A DNA stretch of 20,765 nucleotides from Thermoleophilia bacterium (lineage in GTDB: Bacteria > Actinomycetota > Thermoleophilia > Miltoncostaeales > Miltoncostaeaceae): NCBI GenBank assembly GCA_017882555.1, contig JADGPH010000078.1:1-20765 (forward strand). The letters run 5' to 3'. Each line of letters opens with the position of its first letter. Position 1 is the stretch's first letter. A program made the translations under genes and the position numbers. Of the stretch, positions 15,394-20,765 are shown one piece after another. The notes under the pieces were generated by a model. It was given only the letters and a program-made list of their open reading frames with translations, did not search any database and had not been told where the DNA came from.

Positions 15394-16089
15394 CTACCAC
15401 CGCGCCGCCACGAGACCGATCGCGGTGAGCACCACGCCGCACGACGACGCCATCAGGGCGCGTTCCAACGGAGCCGCCACCCCGGCGACCGACAGCACGA
15501 TCGTCGTCCCGTCCCGCAACCGCTGGGTCCCCTCCAAGGCGCTCGTGCGACGGCGCAATTGGCGTACCGGCGTACTGAGTGCGCGTTGGGCCGCGCTCAG
15601 CGCCAGACACCCCAGTGCGACGACCACACCCGGCCAGCGGATGGTCTCGGCGTTGACGACATACCCAACCAACGCCGGAAAGGCTCCCCACGCGAGCGCA
15701 AACCACAGGTCGGTATGGAAACTGCCCCCGAACAGCTCGAGGTTGTAGGCCACAACCAACGCCACGCCGACGACCACGAACACCGCGATCCACCAGGTCA
15801 CGGTGATCGCGCCGACGATGCCAATCCCCATCGCGACGGAGATCGACACGACCGCCATGCCGATGAGCAGCCGATCGGAAAGCGACGTCTGCAAGGGGTG
15901 TCCGTGAAACTCGTCGAGCGCGTGGGCGCCGACCCCGACCGCAAAGAAAAATGCGGCGAGCGTGGCGATCAGACGCCCGTGGAACATCACCGGGGCCGCC
16001 GCCGCGCCCATTGCGACGTACGCCAGGTGCCACGCGGTATACGGCGGGTGCAGGAGCGTCACCAGATCCCGCCACCCCCCCGGACGCAA
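15394..16089 (-). CDS. Polytopic membrane protein of unknown function, MenG-linked
   Basis: About 231 residues with six or seven hydrophobic spans. The N-terminal part has two histidine-containing stretches that look functional: HPPYTAWHLAYVAMG (His14, His21) and GVGAHALDEFHGHPL (His56, Asp59, Glu60, His62, His64), facing one another around the first two spans. A later segment, TDLWFALAWGAFPALVGYV, is also distinctive. The overall shape recalls UbiA-type prenyltransferases, but the NDxxDxxxD motifs are absent, so I do not call it one. The start is uncertain: TTG at 16089 lies 20 bases after the methyltransferase stop, while GTG at 16065 has a G-rich SD-like run upstream. Its place between a quinone-type methyltransferase and nudC suggests a lipid or quinone role, which is inference. 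Confidence 0.65.
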   Translation of the reverse strand: MRPGGWRDLVTLLHPPYTAWHLAYVAMGAAAAPVMFHGRLIATLAAFFFAVGVGAHALDEFHGHPLQTSLSDRLLIGMAVVSISVAMGIGIVGAITVTWWIAVFVVVGVALVVAYNLELFGGSFHTDLWFALAWGAFPALVGYVVNAETIRWPGVVVALGCLALSAAQRALSTPVRQLRRRTSALEGTQRLRDGTTIVLSVAGVAAPLERALMASSCGVVLTAIGLVAARW

Positions 16090-16108
16090 CGCGTAGAAGG
16101 CCGGGCGA

Positions 16109-16840
16109 CTACGGGCGCTCAGCTGACCGCGCTCCCCACATCACGACGCCACCGCCGAAGCTCATTCGACGCACCGCCACCCGGGCCATGCCGGCATCGA
16201 TCCAGGCCTGTGCCAGGCGCTCCGGCGGCCAGGTGCGCGCAAACTCTTCAATGCTTGGTCCCAAGAACCGCCCGACATCCCACCATTCGCGTGAGATCAG
16301 GCGGCCGCCCACCGGGAGGACCGTACGGGTCACCGCCCACCACCCGGCGTGCCAGATCGGCGATGATGGAACCCCGAACTCCAGAGACGCCACGCTCCCA
16401 CCGGGGCGCACCACCCGCATGAGCTCGCGCAGGGTCGCCGGAACGTCGTCGACGTAGCGCAGCAGGTACGTGAAGGTCAGCCCGTCAAACTCGCCGTCGG
16501 CAAACGGCAGGCGTTCGGCTTCACCCAGCACAAGCCGCACGCGCGGGTCATACCGAAAGCGCTCCTCGGCATGGGCAAGCATTTCGGGGCTCTGATCGAG
16601 GGCGACGACATCGCAGTCGTAGGTCTCACGCAGGGCCGCGGTCACCAAACCCGTCCCGGCCGCAACATCGAGGACACGATCGCTGGGCGCAACTTGGAGG
16701 GCATCGACCATTGCGCGCCGCCAGCGCGGATCCTGGCCAAAACTCAACGCGGCCCCGGCGCGGTCGTATGCCGACGGCAGCCCGGAAAACAGATCGCGGG
16801 CCTGCGCCTTCCGCGGGGACTCGAACGGGTCAAATGGCAC
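16109..16840 (-). CDS. MenG/UbiE-like SAM-dependent methyltransferase
   Basis: The 243-residue class I methyltransferase carries FSGLPSAYDRAGAALSFGQDPRWRR near the N-terminus (read in two parts; equivalent to the FDxIAxxYDxxNxxLSFGxDxxWR signature of UbiE/MenG), SAM motif I VLDVAAGTG (56-64), the acidic residue after strand 2 (LDQSPEML), GEAERLPFADGEFD, and the post-motif VRPGGSVASLEFGVP. It probably methylates demethylmenaquinone in menaquinone synthesis, but other UbiE-like substrates are possible. The GTG at 16840 follows a complete promoter with only six bases between the -10 box and the start, so the message is probably leaderless. It heads a minus-strand operon with the membrane protein and nudC. 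Confidence 0.83.
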   Translation of the reverse strand: MPFDPFESPRKAQARDLFSGLPSAYDRAGAALSFGQDPRWRRAMVDALQVAPSDRVLDVAAGTGLVTAALRETYDCDVVALDQSPEMLAHAEERFRYDPRVRLVLGEAERLPFADGEFDGLTFTYLLRYVDDVPATLRELMRVVRPGGSVASLEFGVPSSPIWHAGWWAVTRTVLPVGGRLISREWWDVGRFLGPSIEEFARTWPPERLAQAWIDAGMARVAVRRMSFGGGVVMWGARSAERP

Positions 16841-16846
16841 GCGTTG

Positions 16847-16875
16847 ACCGTAGCTGAACCCCGATGGCCCGGCAA
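16847..16875 (-). promoter_or_regulatory. Promoter of the MenG-like/membrane protein/nudC operon (leaderless)
   Basis: On the minus strand TTGCCG (16875-16870), a 17-base spacer, TACGGT (16852-16847), six bases and the GTG at 16840. It is the best-formed promoter in the window: four of six -35 matches, optimal spacing, and a -10 hexamer identical to that before the gamma-CA-like gene. Confidence 0.55.
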
Positions 16876-16916
16876 TGCGGCCTATGGTGTCGCGCCCCTC
16901 CCGCCGATGGCAGGGG

Positions 16917-16934
16917 TATCGTCACGGCATGTGA
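16917..16934 (+). promoter_or_regulatory. -10 box followed by a minimal ATG-TGA, upstream of cupredoxin 2
   Basis: TATCGT (16917-16922), six bases, then ATG (16929-16931) followed at once by TGA (16932-16934). By the spacing seen at other genes here, transcription would begin at or near this ATG. An overlapping GTG at 16931 is in frame with the main start at 16994. No -35 is obvious. Confidence 0.35.
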
Positions 16935-16993
16935 GCGGCGCCCGACGAGCCATCGGGCGACGGCGCGTGCGCGAGGCAACCAAAGGAGACCTT

Positions 16994-17554
16994 ATGCATC
17001 GACCGATATCCGCGCGCCACCGTGGGGCGCTGTGTGGTGTGGCGATTGTGGCACTCGCCCCGATGTTTGCCGCCTGTGGCGGATCCAGCAGCACGAGTAG
17101 CGCGAGCACCCCGACGAACGACACGTCTCCCACGAGCTCCACAACGACAACGCCGGCCTCGACATCACCCACGACTGGGGCCACGACACCGACCACCACG
17201 CTGGCCACCACCACGGCAACGAACTCGGTCCCCGCGCCGGCGCCACCCAGCACAACCACGTCGCCGGCGTCTGGAACGACGATCCTCAACATCTCTGCGT
17301 CGGCTTCAGAGCTGGCGTTCGTCCCGAATACCCTGTCTGCACCCGCTGGCCGGATCGTGATTCGCATGACCAACCCGTCGCAACTGCAGCATTCGATCGC
17401 CCTCGCGGTGCCGAGCGTTCCCGCGGGCGCCGTGGTCGGGTACGGCGGAGTCTCCGAGATCGTGGCAACGCTCGCGCCCGGAACGTACATCTACTACTGC
17501 ACCGTTCCCGGAGACCGCCAAGCGGGGATGACCGGCACGCTCACGGTGCACTAG
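16994..17554 (+). CDS. Cupredoxin-like lipoprotein with His-to-Asp change in the copper site
   Basis: The 186-residue product has a lipoprotein signal ending in MFAAC (Cys28), a long Ser/Thr/Pro/Ala linker (about residues 29-94) that resembles cell-wall-spanning or glycosylated spacers, and a C-terminal plastocyanin-like domain. Compared with the paralogue at 5008, His133 (QHSIA), Cys169 and Met179 of the type 1 copper site are kept, but the C-terminal histidine is Asp174: CTVPGDRQAGM instead of CTVPGHRQAGM. Copper binding may therefore be altered or lost. The ATG at 16994 has AAAGGAG five bases upstream, the best ribosome site in the window. An in-frame GTG at 16931 would add 21 residues. 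GC-rich hairpins follow the stop. Confidence 0.87.
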   Translation: MHRPISARHRGALCGVAIVALAPMFAACGGSSSTSSASTPTNDTSPTSSTTTTPASTSPTTGATTPTTTLATTTATNSVPAPAPPSTTTSPASGTTILNISASASELAFVPNTLSAPAGRIVIRMTNPSQLQHSIALAVPSVPAGAVVGYGGVSEIVATLAPGTYIYYCTVPGDRQAGMTGTLTVH

Positions 17555-17574
17555 CGCCGCACCATGCGGCTTGT

Positions 17575-17609
17575 CGGGCGTAGCCCGCCCGCTGGCGCCC
17601 GACGGGCGC
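17575..17609 (+). terminator. Two small GC-rich hairpins after cupredoxin 2
   Basis: CGGGC-GTA-GCCCG (17575-17587) and GCGCCC-GAC-GGGCGC (17595-17609) are perfect short stems with three-base loops, 21 and 41 bases after the stop. There is no T-tract. They may serve as a terminator. The rest of the gap up to 17804 shows only the promoter below. Confidence 0.35.
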
Positions 17610-17742
17610 ATGAACACGGCGCACCATCACGCGGAGCATCGGCGCGGACCTCTCGGTGCCACATCTGGATCGCAGGCGCACGGTGGGCGGGGCGACCAAA
17701 CGCGTCGCTCGCGTATGCGTCTGCACGGAATCTGTCGCGCGG

Positions 17743-17748
17743 TACAAT
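17743..17748 (+). promoter_or_regulatory. -10 box for the FMN reductase-like gene
   Basis: TACAAT matches the -10 consensus at five of six positions. No good -35 is found at 16-18 bases upstream. The predicted leader of about 50 bases contains a tiny frame ATG-ACA-CGC-CCC-TGA starting at 17760, followed by GAGGA eight bases before the real ATG. Confidence 0.4.
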
Positions 17749-17804
17749 CGCGGCCTGCGATGACACGCCCCTGACTCGCACCACTCACCACGAGGACAGC
17801 GGAC

Positions 17805-18563
17805 ATGGCGCTTCCCGGACCAATCCTCGCATTCATCAACCGTCAAGCAGACTTGGCGCCCGGGCGCTTCGAGGACCTGCGCGCCGTGATCTTCAACGGC
17901 ACCCTCAAGCGCTCACCGGAGCCAAGCCAGACCGACGGGCTGCTTGCGATCGCCCACGGAATCTTCGAGCGAATCGGCGTGACCGTCGATGAGGTGCGGA
18001 CCGTCGACCACGAGATCCCACCCGGCATCTGGCCGGACATGCGCGAGCACGGCTATGGCAAGGATGACTTCCCCGCGATCTACCGCGACCTCGTCGAGCC
18101 CGCCGACATCATCGTCATCGCCGGACCGATCTGGCTCGGCGACCAGAGCTCACAGACGCGCAAGATCATCGAGCGCCTGTACGGCTACGCCAGCGAAATC
18201 AACGCGGCCGGCCAATGGGCGTACTACGGCAAGGTTGGCGGCGCCGTGACCACCGGGAACGAGGATGGCGGCAAGCACGTCAGCGCACAGATCCTCTACG
18301 CCCTCCAGCACCTCGGGGTGACAGTTCCGCCTCAGTGCGATGCCTATTGGGTTGGCGAGGCCGGTCCCGGACCGTCATACCTCGACCCCGATGGCGGCGG
18401 CGAGGCCAACGCGTGGACGACGCGCAACACCGTCTTTATGACCTGGAACCTGCTGCACCTCGCACGGATGCTCAAGGACGCCGGCGGCATCCCCAGCTTC
18501 GGCAACTCGACCCACGACTGGGACCTCTCCCGGCCCGCCCATCCCAACCCCGAGTATCGCTGA
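17805..18563 (+). CDS. NAD(P)H-dependent FMN reductase / flavodoxin-fold protein
   Basis: The 252-residue protein has the flavodoxin-like fold of the NADPH-dependent FMN reductase family. The first strand and phosphate loop read RAVIFNGTLKRSPEPSQTDG (residues about 26-45; FMN phosphate site), followed by ADIIVIAGPIWLGDQSSQTRKII (in two parts; the flavin isoalloxazine loop) and KVGGAVTTGNEDGGKHV with ALQHLGVTVPP, all typical of the family. It would reduce FMN or a quinone-like substrate with NAD(P)H. The ATG at 17805 has GAGGA eight bases upstream. It converges on the encapsulin gene; a role in reducing stored iron is possible but only inferred. The 97 bases after it hold weak GC-rich inverted repeats only. 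Confidence 0.82.
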   Translation: MALPGPILAFINRQADLAPGRFEDLRAVIFNGTLKRSPEPSQTDGLLAIAHGIFERIGVTVDEVRTVDHEIPPGIWPDMREHGYGKDDFPAIYRDLVEPADIIVIAGPIWLGDQSSQTRKIIERLYGYASEINAAGQWAYYGKVGGAVTTGNEDGGKHVSAQILYALQHLGVTVPPQCDAYWVGEAGPGPSYLDPDGGGEANAWTTRNTVFMTWNLLHLARMLKDAGGIPSFGNSTHDWDLSRPAHPNPEYR

Positions 18564-18660
18564 GCCACGAGGCAGAGGCCGGCCACCCGAGGACTCGAGC
18601 ACGTGGGACTCGGCAGGCCGCGGAGACTGTGCGGCGCCATCACACTCGTCGATCGGCCTG

Positions 18661-19500
18661 TCAGCTCCGCGGCTTGCGTGCGCGCGGCGGCACGAGGCCG
18701 GGAGGTCGCAGCGCCACCGCGGCCTCGCGGGTGGCGATGACAAAGCTGAAGCTCTCCTGCAGATACAGGTACACCGCGTCGGAGTCGTGACGCTCGTAGC
18801 CAACGGCGAGGTCCTGCCCCGCCTCAAACAGGAAGTCGCCGCCCCGCAAGCTCAGCACCACCCCGCCGGTGACTCCCGGAGCCCAGACAATCGGGCCGCC
18901 AAGAATTTCGCGCAGGTGATCGAGAAGTGGATAGCCGCCGTGCTCGGCGGATTCGATCACGCGCGTGTACTCCTGGCGCCCGAGCAGCAACCCGTACGGG
19001 CCAGCAATCCCCTGGCGCAGCAGGATCTCTACCGCGCCGGCCACGGGGCCCGGATAGGCATCGATCGTATCGGCGAGCGCCGGCCCGTCGTGCGGCGATA
19101 CCTCGGCGATCCCGGCGATCGCGGCATTGCTCCACCCGTGGACGACCACCGCATTCTCGGCGACGGCGATGTTGTACGCGGCGGCATCCAGGTCGGCGAG
19201 ATCCGGGTCGCGGGCGCCCCGATCGTGATCGCGCAATTCAGCCAGAGAGATCGTGAAGCTCGCGCGCAGTTCGACGAGCGGCAGCACCCGGCGTTGCCGA
19301 GCAGTCACACCCTCTGAGGGCGTGGCGAGGGACGTGGTGCGGCCGAGGTTTGTGGCCGAATGCTCCCAGCCGTGCGGTCCCGAGAAGTCCACAACCCGGC
19401 GAGCCGCCAGTGCCGGCGTGACGCGCGTGAATGCCTCGTGGTCAATGAGACTCCAACCCGAGTCGGTGATCGGGGCATGCCGGCGCAGAAGATGATTCAT
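18661..19500 (-). CDS. Encapsulin nanocompartment shell protein, family 1 (linocin M18-like)
   Basis: The 279-residue protein has the hallmark family 1 encapsulin start, MNHLLRRHAPITDSGWSLID, followed by RVVDFSGPHGWEHSATNLGR, LVELRASFTISLAELRDHDRG (in parts), ENAVVVHGW, GPYGLLLGRQEYTRV, GGPIVWAPGV and YLQESFSFVI. These match the HK97-fold shell proteins that assemble into an icosahedral cage and load cargo through a C-terminal peptide. The C-terminus (RPPGLVPPRARKPRS) is a short basic tail beyond the usual end. The ATG at 19500 overlaps the cargo gene stop (ATGA), with GGAG six bases before it. With the ferritin-like cargo this forms an iron-storage compartment. Confidence 0.95.
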   Translation of the reverse strand: MNHLLRRHAPITDSGWSLIDHEAFTRVTPALAARRVVDFSGPHGWEHSATNLGRTTSLATPSEGVTARQRRVLPLVELRASFTISLAELRDHDRGARDPDLADLDAAAYNIAVAENAVVVHGWSNAAIAGIAEVSPHDGPALADTIDAYPGPVAGAVEILLRQGIAGPYGLLLGRQEYTRVIESAEHGGYPLLDHLREILGGPIVWAPGVTGGVVLSLRGGDFLFEAGQDLAVGYERHDSDAVYLYLQESFSFVIATREAAVALRPPGLVPPRARKPRS

Positions 19501-19895
19501 CGCGTGCTCCAGCGGAGGCTGCCGATGCCCAGCGATCCCAAACCATCGGGCCCAGAGGCCGGGTCATCCGCACCCGTGTCGCTCGCGGCCGCGGCCTCGG
19601 CGGCCTCGCCCCGTTCGACGATGTCGCCATCCTGAAAGAGCACGCCGCGCGCGATCTCGCGCCACAGCGGCGTCCGCCGGAGGAGGAATTCCAGATCCAT
19701 CGAGAAGTGCTTGAACTCCTCGCCCTGTGCGTCGCGCATAATCGCGCTGGCCTCGGAATCGGCCTCGACAGCCAGACGCTGCTGATACCAGCCGATCGCC
19801 TCGGCCTCCTCGGTGAGAGACGCACACAGTCGCGCAAAGGTTCGTGTCGCAGCCGGCAACTCGCCGGGCGGCTCATGGTACTGGTCGGCACCCAT
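19497..19895 (-). CDS. Encapsulated ferritin-like protein (EncFtn), encapsulin cargo
   Basis: The 132-residue protein begins QYHEPPGELPAATR, the EncFtn N-terminus, and has two helices bearing the ferroxidase ligands: EEAEAIGWY (Glu29, Glu30, Glu32, Trp36, Tyr37) and GEEFKH (Glu60, His63). These correspond to Glu31/Glu32/Glu34/Trp38/Tyr39 and Glu62/His65 of Rhodospirillum rubrum EncFtn. A disordered Ala/Asp/Gly linker (about 88-119) leads to the loading peptide SLGIGSLR (121-128), followed by four extra residues, WSTR. It oxidises Fe(II) at a site made between two subunits inside the encapsulin shell. The ATG at 19895 has a strong GGAGGT four bases upstream. Confidence 0.95.
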   Translation of the reverse strand: MGADQYHEPPGELPAATRTFARLCASLTEEAEAIGWYQQRLAVEADSEASAIMRDAQGEEFKHFSMDLEFLLRRTPLWREIARGVLFQDGDIVERGEAAEAAAASDTGADDPASGPDGLGSLGIGSLRWSTR

Positions 19896-19930
19896 GACAC
19901 CTCCAAGAACGCGATCGACAGACGGAAACG

Positions 19931-19960
19931 GCCCCCGGCACGCGGACACCCCCGGGGGGC
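19931..19960 (-). repeat. GC-rich inverted repeat in the EncFtn-encapsulin leader
   Basis: GCCCCC (19931-19936) pairs with GGGGGC (19955-19960), enclosing a second self-complementary run CCCCCGGGGG (19949-19958). It lies 36 bases upstream of the EncFtn start, in the probable 5' leader, and could form alternative hairpins. No T-tract follows and no function can be assigned. Confidence 0.35.
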
Positions 19961-19984
19961 AAAGACGCGCGCGCAGCCATACCA

Positions 19985-19990
19985 ACGATA
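19985..19990 (-). promoter_or_regulatory. Possible -10 box of the encapsulin operon
   Basis: TATCGT on the minus strand lies 89 bases before the EncFtn ATG. It is identical to the -10 hexamers before the STAS gene and cupredoxin 2. A TTGCCA at 20007-20002 is too close (11 bases) to be its -35. No inverted iron-regulator box of the DtxR/IdeR type was recognised nearby. Confidence 0.3.
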
Positions 19991-20055
19991 CGCCACGAGA
20001 ATGGCAACTGCTTCCCCGAGCCTTCCGAGCACGCCGTTGGTCCGTACGGGCGCGA

Positions 20056-20763
20056 CTACCTTCCTGGGGTCAGGAGCACTGCCTGTTGAACCAGACACAC
20101 GACGTTTCCGGTGCCACCATCGTCGAATGCCTCGACGGTGCCCACTTGCGTAATGCCGACGCGGTAGGACAGGCCCAGGTGCCAGGCCGTGTTCACGCGG
20201 GCCGTCACTGGGCGGCGTGCGACGATCGCACCCTGTGCGTTGCGCACGATGACCGCGAACTGGTTCTCGAAGATCGGCCGTACCACACGACCGGAGACCA
20301 GTACCGATCCCGCACCGCGAACGATCCCGGTCACACGCAGGCATCCATCGTTGAGGATCTTGGCTGCCGGGGCGGGTGGAGCCGCCTTCCAGAGGTCGAT
20401 CACGAGGCGACTCGGCGATCCGAGCGTAGTCCACTGCGCGTACTTGAAACGCGAACGGGCTGCCGCGACTCGTACGGTGATGCCATGAGTGCCTGCCGTG
20501 AGGCCGACATGCACCCCGAGCCCGTAGGCGCTGGAGACGCGGGTCCCGCTGCCTCCGATGGCGATGAGAAAGCTTGTCGTGCCGGTGCCGAAGACGTCTC
20601 CGTTGCCGGGCAGGACCCGCCCCATGGTCAGGCCTGAACCCGTAAGGCCCACCACGACCCGGACGATGGATGGGCGATCACCGAATCGGACCGTATACGC
20701 GGTCGGCCCTGCAAGCGCAGATGCAGCGAGTGCCAGTGTCGTGGCACCCGCAACTGCAGTCAC
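20056..20763 (-). CDS. Secreted AMIN-like and Gmad2 domain protein (5' end probably outside window)
   Basis: At least 235 residues. The visible N-terminus is the hydrophobic part of a signal peptide (AGATTLALAASALAGPTA); the positively charged start is missing, so the true start probably lies beyond the right edge, although a GTG at 20763 could serve. An AMIN-like domain follows (about residues 22-127, with TVRFGDRPSIVRVVVGLTG and FKYAQWTTLGSPSRLVIDLW), then a Gmad2 immunoglobulin-like domain (about 138-232, with SVLVSGRVVRPIFENQFAVI and QGAIVARRPV). Cys residues in DGCLRV and NVVCLV could make a disulfide. Such proteins are extracytoplasmic and probably bind cell wall material or other proteins; no enzymatic function is evident. 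It lies 160 bases upstream of the EncFtn gene on the same strand. Confidence 0.7.
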   Translation of the reverse strand: MTAVAGATTLALAASALAGPTAYTVRFGDRPSIVRVVVGLTGSGLTMGRVLPGNGDVFGTGTTSFLIAIGGSGTRVSSAYGLGVHVGLTAGTHGITVRVAAARSRFKYAQWTTLGSPSRLVIDLWKAAPPAPAAKILNDGCLRVTGIVRGAGSVLVSGRVVRPIFENQFAVIVRNAQGAIVARRPVTARVNTAWHLGLSYRVGITQVGTVEAFDDGGTGNVVCLVQQAVLLTPGR

Positions 20764-20765
20764 CG

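Noticed and set aside
15394..16089. UbiA-type prenyltransferase (menaquinone pathway)
   Set aside because: Despite the MenG-like neighbour and the polytopic shape, the aspartate-rich NDxxDxxxD motifs are missing.
19896..20055. IdeR/DtxR or Fur binding box before the encapsulin operon
   Set aside because: No AT-rich inverted repeat of the known types is present, only GC-rich inverted repeats.
1..20765. tRNA, rRNA, CRISPR arrays, insertion sequences, attachment sites
   Set aside because: No cloverleaf-like sequence, spaced direct repeats, transposase or integrase motifs, or flanking duplications were seen. A tRNA/covariance scan could still find something missed by eye.

Overview
The window is high-GC DNA with tightly packed genes, overlapping ATGA/GTGA gene junctions, many GTG starts and several promoters of the TANNNT type placed 6-7 bases before a start codon. 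Together with an encapsulin/encapsulated-ferritin pair, a MenG-like quinone methyltransferase and an AMIN-like/Gmad2 secreted protein, this suggests an actinobacterium (Actinomycetota), perhaps a deep-branching class such as Thermoleophilia. The class is a guess from gene content only. No rRNA, tRNA, transposase, integrase, CRISPR array or phage gene was seen, and the region reads as ordinary chromosome.

Layout. 1-1724 (minus): an FAD/NAD(P) oxidoreductase running off the left edge and a GNAT acetyltransferase. 1978-4331 (plus): an ETF:quinone oxidoreductase followed by a helical protein of unknown function. 4360-4869 (minus): a gamma-carbonic-anhydrase-like hexapeptide protein. 5008-5511 (plus): a cupredoxin lipoprotein closed by a strong hairpin. 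5643-8120 (plus): a STAS anti-sigma antagonist, serS and a PfkB sugar kinase in one probable operon. 8144-10871 (minus): a GT87-type membrane glycosyltransferase and a CNNM/CorC-type CBS protein. 11070-12972 (plus): two FluC fluoride channel subunits and a protein with three tandem DUF190 (PII-like) domains, joined by two GTGA overlaps. 13061-14518 (plus): an MFS drug exporter. 14499-16840 (minus): MenG-like methyltransferase, an unknown membrane protein and NudC. 16994-17554 (plus): a second cupredoxin lipoprotein. 17805-18563 (plus): a flavodoxin-fold FMN reductase-like protein. 18661-19895 (minus): encapsulated ferritin cargo and encapsulin shell. 20056-20763 (minus): a secreted AMIN-like/Gmad2 protein cut by the right edge.

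The most notable items are: (1) the FluC-FluC-(DUF190)x3 operon, where one chain carries three PII-like domains and could form a covalent pseudo-trimer beside a heterodimeric fluoride channel; (2) the encapsulin iron-storage operon with its cargo-loading peptide; (3) a natural His-to-Asp change at the type 1 copper site of the second cupredoxin, seen by comparison with the first one in this same window; (4) loss of one of the four cluster cysteines in the ETF:quinone oxidoreductase; and (5) a repeated leaderless promoter/start arrangement, including a minimal ATG-TGA at the predicted 5' end of the second cupredoxin message. All assignments come from reading motifs and translations by eye. No database search or structure prediction was run.
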